64,000 nucleotides of DNA from Sinorhizobium shofinae (GCA_001704765.1 MBFK01000065.1:1-64000), one strand, 5' to 3'. Shown: positions 1 to 9,451, counted from the first letter of the stretch. Numbers and translations are program-made. Notes: generated by a model not told the origin, from the sequence alone.

Positions 1-56
1 CTGCGGCAAGCTGACCCATTCCCGGCTCCGTCCGGAAAGCACGGCGATCGCCGAAG

Positions 57-383
57 CTACACCACTCCCTGGGACGTCATCTGCATGCACTCCCGACGCC
101 ATCGCCCCTCTGGCGACAGCTCCTGGTATCGGCCAAATACCAGGACGCTTTTCCATTGCCGGCCGCCTGAAAACTCATCGATCTGAAGGCACACATTTGG
201 GTTCGCACGCATCCACTCGATCTTCTGGCCAGGCACGGAGAAACAGTAAAGGCAATTGCCTGCAAAGGCATAGGTGATGGGCACAATATAGGGCCTGCCC
301 TCTTTGCAACAGGCAAGACGGGCCAGGTGGCCTGCCTGAACGACGCTGTTGCATTCTTGGCGGGACATTTCCTTGACGAACAT
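57..383 (-). CDS. Pyridoxamine 5'-phosphate oxidase-fold (flavin-nucleotide-binding) protein, short
   Basis: The 108-residue product has the split-barrel pattern of small PPOX/FMN-binding proteins (GHLARLACCKEGRPYIVPI, then YCFSVPGQKIEWMRANPNVCLQID, then a KSVLVFGRYQEL strand). Family members are usually about 145-150 residues. This one stops just after the GRYQEL strand, so its C-terminal part is missing, probably through a frameshift or early stop. A good ribosome site (GGAGGG) precedes the ATG. It is divergent from the decayed BON gene, with a FixK-like box between them. In rhizobia such genes sit with other low-oxygen stress genes; that role is inferred from context. Confidence 0.6.
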   Translation of the reverse strand: MFVKEMSRQECNSVVQAGHLARLACCKEGRPYIVPITYAFAGNCLYCFSVPGQKIEWMRANPNVCLQIDEFSGGRQWKSVLVFGRYQELSPEGRWRRECMQMTSQGVV

Positions 384-431
384 GATCTGCCCTCCTCCGT
401 ACTAAGTTAAATCTCCAGATAACGCTCCGCA

Positions 432-445
432 TTGATGTCCCTCAA
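432..445. promoter_or_regulatory. FNR/FixK-type box TTGATGTCCCTCAA
   Basis: The 14-mer matches TTGA-N6-TCAA. It lies between the divergent PPOX gene (start 383) and BON gene (start 524). The same 14 bases occur in reverse complement at 7090-7103. Function is inferred from the consensus and position. Confidence 0.55.
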
Positions 446-523
446 AGACCGGCGGCCGGTGATCGACAATACTGTGGCCTCAGTCCTTGGAATGACCGAT
501 TGCGTCGAGGGAAGGAGACGATC

Positions 524-1130
524 ATGAGCGACATTCGCTTGCGCCAGGCCATTCTGGACGAACTCGAGTATGAGCCAGCATAGATGCCCGCGAACATTGG
601 AGTAACGGTCGAGGATGGGATCGTGACCTTGACCAGCCACGTTCGTAGCTTCGCAGAAAAACACGCCGCTGAGGGGATCGCTCAGAGGATGAGAGGCGTG
701 CGGGCAATCCGATCACAAGAAGAATGCAGACGACGAGATTGCCAGGCGCGTCTTGAAAATCCTTGCCTGGGGGGCAGCGATTTCCGACCAAAAAGACATC
801 CAGGTGAACGTGGAGAAAGGCTTCGTCACGTTAAGTGGTACGTCGAATGGCATTTTCAGCGTTCAGCCGAGAACTCTGTCCGCGTGCTGTCATCCTTCCA
901 AAAATGAATCCATCCGGCGTGGCATCATGGAGGCGCTTAAACGCAATGCCGAGGTCGAAGCCGATAGCATCGAAATCGATGTTTCCGGCACTCGCGTCAC
1001 CTTGCACGGTAAAGTTTAGAGCCTGTGGGAGAGGAGCATGGCTGAGCGGGCTGCCTGGTCAACTCCAGGCGTCACGGCAGTCGAAGACTATTTGACAGTT
1101 GAGAATTCAAAGGGACGCCTTCAACCGTGA
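524..1130 (+). pseudogene. Decayed BON-domain (OsmY-like) protein
   Basis: An ATG behind a strong GGAAGGAGA site starts a reading frame (MSDIRLRQAILDELEYEPA) that meets a TAG after 19 codons. BON-domain sequence then continues in shifting frames: VTVEDGIVTLTSHVRSFAEK near 605-660, ILAWGAAISDQKDIQV near 756-805, EALKRNAEVEADSIEIDVSG near 930-990, and AERAAWSTPGVTAVEDYLTV near 1038-1097. An intact three-BON-domain protein of about 215 residues can be pieced together only by several corrections. These proteins are periplasmic or stress-associated. The gene is broken here unless the sequence contains several errors. Confidence 0.8.
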
Positions 1131-1145
1131 ACAAAAAGGCCTCGC

Positions 1146-3842
1146 ATGACCTCTTCGACAATCGCCGACCTCGCTGGCCGCAAGCATGAAGTCGACGATA
1201 GCGACAGTGCAGGCCTGAGCGACGAGGAGGCTCGGGGTCGGCTTGCGCGCGTTGGTCCGAATACCCTGCCTGAACCGCAAGCCTCGTCGGTGGTTACAAC
1301 GTTCCTGCGGCAATTCCGCAGCCCGCTGATCTACATTCTGCTCGCAGCAACGCTCGTGTCTCTTTTGCTTAGCGACGTCAGGGACGCTTTCTTCATAGGG
1401 ATTGTCCTCGTCGCGAACGGTACGATCGGCACCTTTCAGGAGCACTCCGCAGACAAAGCGGCGCTTGCGCTGCGCAAGTTGGAAGAAGCGAAGGCCAACG
1501 TCATCCGTAGTGGGCGTATGCTGGAGATCAATGCGGAGCTTCTGGTGCCGGGTGATCTGGTCGTGCTCGAGGCGGGCGGACGCGTACCGGCTGATATCCG
1601 ACTCATAGCCGTGACCAATCTTGTTTGCGACGAGTCCCTTCTGACGGGAGAAGCAGCGCCGGTTCACAAGACGTCCGCACCCTCTCAGGTTTCGTTCGGG
1701 GATCACCGTCGCCACATAGTCTTCGCGGGAACTCTTGTTACGCGCGGTCGTGGACGCGGTATCGTTATCGCGACCGGGAGTACGAGCGAGATCGGCAAGA
1801 TCGCCGCCGAGATCGGCAAGGCGTCCGCGACCAAGCCCCCATTGCTGATCAGGCTCGAACGCTTCTCTCGGCTCATTGCCTGGGTTGTCGCGGGCGCGGT
1901 GGTTCTCCTTGTTCTGGTGGGAATCGCCCGAGCGATGACCCCGAACGAGCTGTTCATGATGTCAGTCGGCCTGGCCGTGAGCGCCATTCCAGAAGGTCTG
2001 CCCGTCGCCATCTCGGTTGCACTGGCAATCAGCATGCGCCGCATGGCAAAAGCGCAAGTCATCGTGCGCCGCATGCCCGCCGTGGAGGCGCTCGGCTCCT
2101 GCACGATGATCGCAACCGACAAGACCGGCACCTTGACGCTCAATGAACTGACGGTGACCGATATCCGCCTGCCGGACGGCACTGATCTGATCTGCGGCAC
2201 GGGAGTGGATCTCGATGCCTGCACGATCCGCGGCGACGGATCTGCGCCCGAGGAAGCGAGATGGCGCGCGGTCGCCCTGCTCAAGGCTGCGTCGCTGCCC
2301 AACGAAGGATCGCTCGTCAAAGGAGAGAACGGCTGGAAAGCCGTCGGCGATACGGTCGACGTGGCATTGCTGGCCGCCGCATACAGGGCGGGCCTGCCGC
2401 GAGAAACGATCGAGCTGGATTACCCTCTCGTCGCTCGCATCCCCTACGAGCCGGAGATCAAGTACGCCGCCTCGTTTCATCGACATGGCGATAGCGTTCG
2501 CATCTTCGTGAAAGGAGCCGCCGAAACGCTGATCGACATGGCGGATCGAATGGACATGTGCGGTCGCGCCGAGCCGATCGACCGGCAAGCCCTGCTGCGG
2601 CAGAAGGAGGACTTGGCCGCGAGGGGCCTGCGGGTCCTCGCTTTCGCGGAAGGTGAAACGGCAATCGAGGCGGATGGCGGTTTTGGGCGCCACCTTCTCG
2701 TTGACCTGGTCTTCCTGGGTCTCGCCGGAATGCAGGATCCGATACGGCCGGAGGTACCAAAAGCCATTCACGATTGCCAAACGGCGGGCGTCGAAGTGGC
2801 AATGGTCACCGGTGATGATCCCAACACGGCCGCGGCGATTGCTGCGCAAGCCGGCCTGAATTTCACCGAAGACCAGGTGATAACCGGCGAGGAGGTGCAA
2901 AGTGCCGAGGTGCTTGGACATCCAAGGCTCGACGAATTGACTCGCCGTGGCCGCATCTACGCGCGAGTTGCTCCCTCGCAAAAGCTGGCGATCGCGCTCT
3001 CGTTTGCCCGCAACGGGCACTTTGTCGCTGTTACGGGGGACGGCATCAACGATGCGCCCGCACTGAAGCATGCGCATATCGGTGTAGCGATGGGGCGCAA
3101 AGGCACGGAGGTAGCCAAGGAGAGCGCCGACATCGTCATTACCGATGACAATTTCGCTTCGATCGTCAGCGGCATCAAAGAGGGCCGGGTCGCCTACGCC
3201 AACATCCGCAAGGTCATCTTCATGCTGATGTCCACCGGTGCCGCAGAGCTCGTGCTGTTCCTGTTGGCGATCCCTCTTGGCATGCCCATGCCGCTGCTTC
3301 CGGTGCAATTGCTCTGGCTCAATCTCGTCACCAACGGCATCCAGGACATAGCTCTCGCCAGTGAGCATCCCGAGGGCGACGAACTGTCGCGACCGCCCCG
3401 CAGGCCGAGCGAGCCGATCTTCGATCAGGTCATGATCCGGCGGATCTGGCAATCGACGCTGGTCATGGGAGGCGGAGGCTTCGCGATGTTTTACCTTGCG
3501 CTGCAGCAGGGCTACAGCGAAACCGAAGCACGCAATCTGCTATTGTTGCTGTTTGTCCTGTTCGAGAACTTTCAGACCTTCGCCAGCCGCTCCGAACGCA
3601 GATCTGTCTTCGCGCTCGGCTTCCTTGCCAACCCGCTTCTGCTTACCTGCATTGCGGCCGCCCAGGCGCTCCATATCGGCGCCATGTACACTCCCCTGCT
3701 CAGGGAAACGCTGCAGGTGTCGCCGATCTCGTTGTCCGAGTGGGCGCTCCTGCTGCTTGCGGCGTCCTCTGTCCTCCTTGTCATGGAGTTCGACAAATGG
3801 CGGGCTCGCCGCGGTGAACGCTCCGCGCAATCCGCGCGGTAA
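1146..3842 (+). CDS. Cation-transporting P-type ATPase, Ca2+-pump (P2) type
   Basis: This 898-residue ATP-driven cation pump of the inner membrane has the full P2-type layout. It has a cation-ATPase N-terminal domain (GLSDEEARGRLARVGPNTLPEP, about 23-44), the actuator motif TGEA (167-170), the IPEGLP ion-binding motif in TM4 (281-286), the phosphorylated aspartate in DKTGT (D325), a hinge TGDGINDAPALK, and a C-terminal set of membrane helices with PVQLLWLNLVTNG. The IPEGLP motif points to Ca2+ or Mn2+ rather than heavy metals. Length is typical. It lies next to a second, different P-type ATPase (Nia type). No intact gene precedes it, so it may be read from the BON promoter. Substrate is inferred. 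Confidence 0.93.
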   Translation: MTSSTIADLAGRKHEVDDSDSAGLSDEEARGRLARVGPNTLPEPQASSVVTTFLRQFRSPLIYILLAATLVSLLLSDVRDAFFIGIVLVANGTIGTFQEHSADKAALALRKLEEAKANVIRSGRMLEINAELLVPGDLVVLEAGGRVPADIRLIAVTNLVCDESLLTGEAAPVHKTSAPSQVSFGDHRRHIVFAGTLVTRGRGRGIVIATGSTSEIGKIAAEIGKASATKPPLLIRLERFSRLIAWVVAGAVVLLVLVGIARAMTPNELFMMSVGLAVSAIPEGLPVAISVALAISMRRMAKAQVIVRRMPAVEALGSCTMIATDKTGTLTLNELTVTDIRLPDGTDLICGTGVDLDACTIRGDGSAPEEARWRAVALLKAASLPNEGSLVKGENGWKAVGDTVDVALLAAAYRAGLPRETIELDYPLVARIPYEPEIKYAASFHRHGDSVRIFVKGAAETLIDMADRMDMCGRAEPIDRQALLRQKEDLAARGLRVLAFAEGETAIEADGGFGRHLLVDLVFLGLAGMQDPIRPEVPKAIHDCQTAGVEVAMVTGDDPNTAAAIAAQAGLNFTEDQVITGEEVQSAEVLGHPRLDELTRRGRIYARVAPSQKLAIALSFARNGHFVAVTGDGINDAPALKHAHIGVAMGRKGTEVAKESADIVITDDNFASIVSGIKEGRVAYANIRKVIFMLMSTGAAELVLFLLAIPLGMPMPLLPVQLLWLNLVTNGIQDIALASEHPEGDELSRPPRRPSEPIFDQVMIRRIWQSTLVMGGGGFAMFYLALQQGYSETEARNLLLLLFVLFENFQTFASRSERRSVFALGFLANPLLLTCIAAAQALHIGAMYTPLLRETLQVSPISLSEWALLLLAASSVLLVMEFDKWRARRGERSAQSAR

Positions 3843-3846
3843 ACCG

Positions 3847-4560
3847 CTATCGAGGTTGAATGAACCGACTTTGCCAATGCCGGGGTATTTGGATCGCAAT
3901 CGCTGTTAGAGATAGGGCCATAAGCGACGGTGCCCATAAGGCAAAGTCTCCCGCTTGTTGCTTCAGAAATGCCCCAGTAATGGCTCCTGCCAACATGCCG
4001 AGCCACGGGACGATCTGAATGATCCATTGCGTGTTCCGGATGCCCATCGCCCATCGCCCCAATCCCCGTCCGAAGCGTGACAGTGCCCCAGTGACGTATG
4101 TCAAACCAACCGGCAGCCCTTCTACCTGCTCGACAGAGGCGTTGATGGCTCCCATGGCGAAGATGAGTAAAAGAAAACGGATCTCTCTCTGATCAGGCGC
4201 CAAAGCTGCGCACGCGAGCAGGACTGCTACAAAAAACAAAACAGCTTGCGGTCTGAACCGGATTGAAACGATCACGCCCGCGGCGTTCCCCATCACGAAA
4301 ATCATAAGTCCGCCGAGGAGAAGCAGCCCACGGACCACATCCCCTTGTATCAGGGCCACTGATGCGCGGGTCGTGTTGCCGCTCATGAACGACACAAAGT
4401 CTCCGATGGACATGAGGCCTAACGCGTCGGTCATGCCCGCGAGGAACGATATTGCGGCTACGAGCGCCAAACCCACAGAACTCCGCTGGCGCCTTATGAT
4501 GCGTCGCCGCCGCTGCACCGTCATTAGATTTATCCGAGTTGAAACGCCACAAGAAAGCAA
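3847..4560 (-). CDS. YoaK/DUF1275-family membrane protein
   Basis: This 237-residue protein is mostly hydrophobic, with six or so membrane helices. It carries the family signature: ISFLAGMTDALGLMSIGDFVSFMSGNTTR near the N-terminus, then repeated helices ending in a FALWAPSLMALSLTAIAIQI segment. Function of DUF1275 is unknown. The start at 4560 overlaps the longest form of the divergent nia frame; an ATG at 4524 (MTVQRRRR) would fit the family better. It is convergent with the Ca-type ATPase, with only a few bases between stop codons. Confidence 0.85.
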   Translation of the reverse strand: MLSCGVSTRINLMTVQRRRRIIRRQRSSVGLALVAAISFLAGMTDALGLMSIGDFVSFMSGNTTRASVALIQGDVVRGLLLLGGLMIFVMGNAAGVIVSIRFRPQAVLFFVAVLLACAALAPDQREIRFLLLIFAMGAINASVEQVEGLPVGLTYVTGALSRFGRGLGRWAMGIRNTQWIIQIVPWLGMLAGAITGAFLKQQAGDFALWAPSLMALSLTAIAIQIPRHWQSRFIQPR

Positions 4561-4608
4561 ACCGGGGCCGCTGTGGCAAGCTTGCTGTGCGCAATTATCT
4601 GCGGTCTC

Positions 4609-4622
4609 TTGCGCGGGATCAA
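4609..4622. promoter_or_regulatory. FixK-like box TTGCGCGGGATCAA upstream of nia
   Basis: The site fits TTG(A/C)-N6-TCAA, the wider FixK2-type consensus. It lies about 97 bp before the preferred TTG start of nia at 4719. A one-base variant (TTGCGCCGGATCAA) occurs at 10003-10016. If real, it supports a nia start downstream of 4622. Confidence 0.4.
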
Positions 4623-4718
4623 AACAATGGCATCGGTATCGATTATGCTACGCGCGATCACGATCACACGACAGATCCTTGCGCCGCCTTGATCAGTCTA
4701 CACAGGTGGAGAGGCACT

Positions 4719-7043
4719 TTGAATGCGAGCCAACGATTGAAGCCGGTTTGGCAAGAGGAGGAGCTTGGCAAGCGACTTCTGCTTGGACTCAATATTATCG
4801 CGCTCGCGGCGGGCGGGCTCTTCACACTGGCAGGTCGGCCCGATCTTGGCTCGTGGTCGTGGGCGGCAGGCACCGCCGTCGTCCTTGCTGCCCTCCTTAT
4901 CGAGTTTGCCATCAGCTTGGGCAAAAGAGAATTCGGCCTGGATCTGATTGCCGCACTTGCCATGTCCGGAGCGCTCCTCCTCGGCGAAAGCCTTGCCGGC
5001 AGCATCATCGCATTGATGTTTACGGGAGGCCAAGCGCTTGAAGCGTTCGCACAGAGGCGCGCTAGCGTCGAATTGACGGCGCTACTTGGAAGGGTCCGCC
5101 GCACCGCCGCACGCTATGCTGATGGACAATTGGAGGAAGTACCGGTTGAGCAGATAGTGGCTGGCAATCGAATTCTGGTCCGCAATGGGGAGGTCCTGCC
5201 CGTCGATGGCAGCATAAATGGCGGAGTCGCGGTGCTGGACGAATCCGCACTGACGGGTGAGGCGCTGCCGGTTCGACGGGGGTCCGGCGAGACGGTGATG
5301 AGCGGCACGACGAATGCGGGCGATCCGTTTGAAATGATCGCGTCGAATTCAGCGAGCGACAGTACCTACGCGGGAATTGCAAGGCTGGTGGAAGCAGCAA
5401 GGGCCGCAAAGGCACCGATGGCGCGACTTGCTGACCGCTACGCCCTCCTCTTCCTCGCTACTTCGCTGCTCTTTTCCGCGGCCGCCTGGATTTTGTCCGG
5501 AGAGGCGATCCGGGCACTCGCTGTCTTGGTCGTCGCGACGCCATGTCCTCTCATTCTAGCCGTTCCGGTGGCAATCATTTCGGGTGTCTCGCGATGCGCC
5601 AGAAAGGGTATCCTCGTGAAAGGCGGTGGCGCGCTCGAGACGCTCGCCGAAGCCAAGACGGTGATCCTCGACAAGACAGGAACAATCACCGATGGCCGAG
5701 CCCGTCTTCTAGAGGTCAAGGCATGCGCCGACCTGGAACCGCTGGAGGTCTTGCGTCTGGCGGCGTCCCTGGACCAGGGGTCGCACCACGTCATCGCCCG
5801 GGCATTGGTTGCCGCCGCTCGGGAGCGCGGGCTCATGCTCACAACACCCTCTGGTTCACGTGAAGTACCAGGCTCCGGTGTCATCGGCCTCTTGGATGGC
5901 CACAGGATTGCGGTCGGGGGCTGGGATTTCGTCAGTACGAGGATTCAAGAGACCGCTTTCTCGCGTGAAGTCCAAGAGTGGATCAGGAGGGATGGAACGG
6001 TTGCGGTTCTTGTAGCCCGGGACGGGACGCTTGCGGGCGCGTTTCTGCTGGCCGACGAAGTCCGACCCGAGGCCGGCACAGTCATACGACAACTACGCGC
6101 CGCCGGAGTCCGGCGAATCGTGCTTGCCACCGGAGACCGCGCCGATCTCGCCGACAGTCTGGCCTCCTTCCTCGGTCTGGACAAGGTCGTCGCAGAATTG
6201 CGCCCGGACGACAAAACCCGGCTCGTGCAAGCGGAAAGGGCATCCGGACCTGTCATGATGGTGGGCGATGGTGTGAACGATGCACCGGCGCTTGCAGCGG
6301 CCGACGTGGGGGTGGCGATGGGCGCGCGCGGGGCGGCCGCCTCCTCCGACGCAGCCGATGTAGTGATCCTGGTCGACAGACTGGATCGCCTCGTCAGCGC
6401 CATCCGTGTTGCGCACCGCTCACGAGGCATTGCCCTTCAGAGCATCTACGTCGGCATGGGACTATCGATCGCCGGCATGATCGCCGCCGCCTTTGGCTAC
6501 CTGACGCCTGTTCAGGGCGCCCTGTTGCAGGAGGCAATTGACGTCATAGCCATTCTGAATGCCCTTCGTGCGCTGGGAGAACCCCTCTCCAGGCGCTGGA
6601 AAACGACGCGCCTGCCGCATGAAGAGCTCCTCAAGCTGGAGTCTGAACATCTCGTCCTGATGGAGGTGGTTGACGAGATACGCCACACGACCGAGCGCAT
6701 TCAACACATGAGCGCAACGGATGTTCGCGATCTGCTTGCCGACCTCGACGCCCAACTGCGAAAGCACCTTCTGCCACACGAGAAGCGAGACGACGAAGAG
6801 CTCTATCCCAAGCTGCGCAGTCACTCCGATTCACCGGATGCCTTGGCTGGCATGAGCCGGACCCATATGGAGATCCAGCGCCTCGTCCACAACCTTACGT
6901 CTCTACGCAGGGCGCTTGGAACCAATGGTCCAAGCCCGGCACAACTTTACGAGATCCAACGCCTCCTGCACGGGCTCGAAGCCATTACGCGGCTGCACTT
7001 CGCCCAGGAGCAGGAAATCTATCGTTTAATGGAAGCCGACTAA
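4719..7043 (+). CDS. nia: Nia-type P1B-5 metal ATPase (Ni/Fe exporter) with C-terminal hemerythrin domain
   Basis: A heavy-metal P-type ATPase without an N-terminal metal-binding domain. TM4 carries TPCPL (VVATPCPLILAVPVAII), the mark of the P1B-5 class, followed by DKTGTITDG and MVGDGVNDAPALAAADVGVAMG. The last 130 or so residues form a hemerythrin domain with the expected His/Glu ligand pattern (HLLPHEKRDDEELYP, RTHMEIQRLVH, LHFAQEQEIYRLM). This combination is the hallmark of S. meliloti Nia, which exports Ni2+ and Fe2+ and is expressed in nodules (established from the literature). The frame is open from 4539, but residues before 4719 do not look like protein. TTG at 4719 follows GGAGAGG and gives about 774 residues. 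The hemerythrin domain suggests O2, iron or redox sensing. Confidence 0.88.
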   Translation: MNASQRLKPVWQEEELGKRLLLGLNIIALAAGGLFTLAGRPDLGSWSWAAGTAVVLAALLIEFAISLGKREFGLDLIAALAMSGALLLGESLAGSIIALMFTGGQALEAFAQRRASVELTALLGRVRRTAARYADGQLEEVPVEQIVAGNRILVRNGEVLPVDGSINGGVAVLDESALTGEALPVRRGSGETVMSGTTNAGDPFEMIASNSASDSTYAGIARLVEAARAAKAPMARLADRYALLFLATSLLFSAAAWILSGEAIRALAVLVVATPCPLILAVPVAIISGVSRCARKGILVKGGGALETLAEAKTVILDKTGTITDGRARLLEVKACADLEPLEVLRLAASLDQGSHHVIARALVAAARERGLMLTTPSGSREVPGSGVIGLLDGHRIAVGGWDFVSTRIQETAFSREVQEWIRRDGTVAVLVARDGTLAGAFLLADEVRPEAGTVIRQLRAAGVRRIVLATGDRADLADSLASFLGLDKVVAELRPDDKTRLVQAERASGPVMMVGDGVNDAPALAAADVGVAMGARGAAASSDAADVVILVDRLDRLVSAIRVAHRSRGIALQSIYVGMGLSIAGMIAAAFGYLTPVQGALLQEAIDVIAILNALRALGEPLSRRWKTTRLPHEELLKLESEHLVLMEVVDEIRHTTERIQHMSATDVRDLLADLDAQLRKHLLPHEKRDDEELYPKLRSHSDSPDALAGMSRTHMEIQRLVHNLTSLRRALGTNGPSPAQLYEIQRLLHGLEAITRLHFAQEQEIYRLMEAD

Positions 7044-7089
7044 CAAAGTGCCGACCGGCCGATTGCTCTTGTCCCCATCAAAGATCCGT

Positions 7090-7103
7090 TTGAGGGACAT
7101 CAA
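7090..7103. promoter_or_regulatory. FNR/FixK-type box TTGAGGGACATCAA
   Basis: A TTGA-N6-TCAA site lying between nia and the alpha/beta hydrolase, 50 bp before the latter's ATG. It is the exact reverse complement of the site at 432-445. Confidence 0.55.
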
Positions 7104-7152
7104 AGCGCGCGTCTCAAAGCCGAGAGAATATGTGCGAGAGGACGATCTGAGG

Positions 7153-8108
7153 ATGGCGGCCATGCGTGGGATTGGATGGGGCTTTTCGGTTATCACTATC
7201 GCAGCCGCGATCGCAGGTGGGCTTGTCTTGCTGTCCTACAGCAATGAACAGTCGCGCCCGTTCCGCTGTCGCCAAGGGTTCGCAGATCGCCAATACGGTG
7301 GCAGGTCCGATCGAATATGCCGAAAGGGGTGACGGTACCCCGCTTCTGTCGATTCACGGCGCAGGTGGCGGGTGGGACCAGGGCTTGACCAACGTTGCCG
7401 ATCTGGTGGGGGACCGCTTTCGCGTCATCGCCCCGTCACGCTTCGGATATCTGGGGACACCGATTCCGACCGACGTTTCTCCGGCGGCCCAAGCCGACGC
7501 GCATAGGGCGCTACTGTCCACGCTTATGATCGACAAGGCCATCGTAGTCGGGGTATCGGCGGGCGCGCGCTCGGCAATCGAACTGGCACTTCGCCATCCG
7601 GATTACGTGTCCGCGCTGATCTTGATTGTTCCCGGAAGTTACACGCCACAAAACCCTGTGATGGTCGAGGGAAGTCGTGGCAGCGCCTTCGTGCTTTGGC
7701 TGGTCAATGCCGGGGCCGACTTCGCCTGGTGGGCGATGGAGAAGATTGCTCCGTCGCATCCGTTTTATCGGAGTACCTCCGGAACTGGTCGAAGCCGCTT
7801 CGGCGAAGGAGCAGGACCGGGTTATGGATATTGTTCGCAGTGTCGAACCGCTTTCTCGGCGCTTTCCCGGCATCAACATTGACAGCGCGCCCGACCTCCA
7901 GGGCCTGGCGCTTGAGAAGATTAGCGCTCCCACCCTGGTCGTCTCAGCCCGAGATGATCTGTTCAATACGCTCCCCGCCGCCAAGTTCGCGGCCAACGGC
8001 ATCCCGGACGCCAAGCTGGTCGTGTACGACACCGGTGGGCACCTGCTAGTCGGACATGAGGATGATGTGCGGGCGGTCGTCAGCGATTTCCTTGCCGGGC
8101 AACCCTAG
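7153..8108 (+). pseudogene. Frameshifted alpha/beta hydrolase
   Basis: An alpha/beta-hydrolase fold protein of about 315 residues is spread over three frames. The first part (MRGIGWGFSVITIAAAIAGG, a membrane anchor) runs to about 7258. The core (IEYAERGDGTPLLSIHGAGGG, nucleophile elbow VVGVSAGARSA, LRHPDYVSALILIVPG) runs to about 7780. The last part (GVPPELVEAASAKEQDRV, SAPTLVVSARDDLFNT, YDTGGHLLVGHEDDV) ends at 8108. The catalytic Ser, Asp and His regions are all present, so only two frame changes break the gene. Either it is recently inactivated or two base errors are present. It lies between nia and a flavoprotein gene and has a FixK-type box upstream. Confidence 0.75.
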
Positions 8109-8180
8109 TGCCGCCTTCCGAGTCACCCGAGCCGACTGCCTCGTCGACGCAGCAATAATAAAGAAACAAGTGCACAGCAG

Positions 8181-8762
8181 ATGACCAAACGCATCGTAAT
8201 CATCCAGGGCCATCCAGACCCCGCGGGACACCACCTCCTACATGCCATGGCCGACGCCTATGCCGAGGGCGCCAGTGCCGCGGGACGTGAGGTGCGCCGT
8301 ATAGAGGTGGCCAAACTCGAATTTCCGCTGCTGCGTACCCAGGAGGACTTCGAGACCGGGGCATCGCCGCCCGGCCTCAGACCCTCCCAGGAAGATATGC
8401 GCTGGGCGGAGCACTGGGTCTTTCTGTTTCCACTTTGGCATGGAATGATGCCCGCCATGCTCAAAGGCTTTCTCGAACACATCTTCAGGCCTGGTTTTGC
8501 GATGGAGTATAAGGAGGGCGGGTGCCCAAAACGGCTCCTTGCCGGCCGATCCGCTCGCATCGTCGTCACTATGGGAATGCCGGTGCTTCTTTATCGCTGG
8601 TATTTTGGCGCCTACGGGGTTCGTGGCTTTGAGCGCAGCATGCTGAGCTTCGCCGGGATCAAGCCAATTCGAGAGAGTTTTTTCGGCCTCTCATTTGCCG
8701 ATGAAAAGAAACGCTCCCACTGGATCGATGAGATGCGCAAACACGGCAGGCGGGGCGACTGA
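8181..8762 (+). CDS. NAD(P)H:quinone oxidoreductase-like flavodoxin-fold protein
   Basis: This 193-residue protein has the flavodoxin-like fold of the KefF/NQO1 (Flavodoxin_2) family. It has an N-terminal FMN-binding loop IIQGHPDPAGHHLL, the segment WAEHWVFLFPLWHGMMPAMLKGFLEH, and a late LLAGRSARIVVTMGMP strand. It would reduce quinones or other electrophiles with NAD(P)H in the cytoplasm. It follows the broken hydrolase by about 70 bp and is likely in the same stress block. The substrate is not known. Confidence 0.85.
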   Translation: MTKRIVIIQGHPDPAGHHLLHAMADAYAEGASAAGREVRRIEVAKLEFPLLRTQEDFETGASPPGLRPSQEDMRWAEHWVFLFPLWHGMMPAMLKGFLEHIFRPGFAMEYKEGGCPKRLLAGRSARIVVTMGMPVLLYRWYFGAYGVRGFERSMLSFAGIKPIRESFFGLSFADEKKRSHWIDEMRKHGRRGD

Positions 8763-8815
8763 CTGAAGCCAAGGCTGTCCCCATTGAGCTCGGCCTCGCC
8801 GAATGCGCGAGGGCA

Positions 8816-9139
8816 CTATCGTGCGTCGCGCTTTATGTAGGCAACGAGGTCGGCGATGTCGGTGCGCGTAAGTGACAGGTTGGGCATACGAGAATGGTGC
8901 GGCGCTGCCAAAAAAGTTGCGAGAGAGCTCTCATCGAAACGCTTCGACCGAGCGATTTCGGCAAATGAGGGAACGGCGTCTGAGGCTTGCCGCTGCGTGC
9001 TCGCGATAACGTGGCATTCGGCGCACCAGCGTTCAGCGATCCGCTTGCCACTCATTTGATCAGCGGCGGCACTCACGCCGGCACACTCAAAAAGCATCAA
9101 TACAATCGTCCACAGCAACTTGGAGTAGGCGGCTTTCAC
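8816..9139 (-). CDS. Periplasmic class I cytochrome c
   Basis: About 107 residues. The GTG start at 9139 is chosen because GGAGG precedes it, and the longer upstream frame carries no signal sequence. An export signal (LLWTIVLMLFECAGVSAAA) is followed by the haem site CAECH and a candidate axial Met in HHSRMPNLSLTRTDIADLVAYI. Such small cytochromes carry electrons in the periplasm. The partner enzyme is not evident; the neighbours are stress and metal genes on the same megaplasmid block. Confidence 0.85.
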   Translation of the reverse strand: MKAAYSKLLWTIVLMLFECAGVSAAADQMSGKRIAERWCAECHVIASTQRQASDAVPSFAEIARSKRFDESSLATFLAAPHHSRMPNLSLTRTDIADLVAYIKRDAR

Positions 9140-9451
9140 AATCAGTCCTCCCTGAAATCTGCCCGAGGTGCAACCCGCTGTATTGGCACTTTTACTACTC
9201 ACAGGCTCTATCGGGTATTGTCTCAGGTCTCGGATCGATATCTCCAGGCGTACCCAGCGGCGGCTGTCAACTGAGCCGCCCGACCCGGTCTTACAGGTCG
9301 ACACCGGTTACATGTCCGGCGCCGCCGTGCCCATTTGCGATCATTCGGCTTGGTGCAAGGCTATCGACTGCAAATTGCAGCGTATCGTAAGAGTGAAAGC
9401 GCGGCGAAACGCGCCATCCCGAAATCGTTGCTCTCGCGCCGAGGCTAGCGG
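9140..9451. other. Gene-free stretch between cytochrome c and EF-hand genes
   Basis: About 310 bases separate the two minus-strand genes. I see no coding sequence and no clear regulatory site, apart from the cytochrome ribosome site at its left edge. Confidence 0.5.

Noticed and set aside
1099..1110. TTGAGAATTCAA before the Ca-type ATPase as a FixK box
   Set aside because: The half-sites are only 4 bases apart instead of 6.
1962..3452. 496-codon open frame on the minus strand inside the first P-type ATPase
   Set aside because: Antisense to a clear gene with all family motifs. The product is Arg/His/Asp-rich with no known domain, as expected for a shadow frame in GC-rich DNA.
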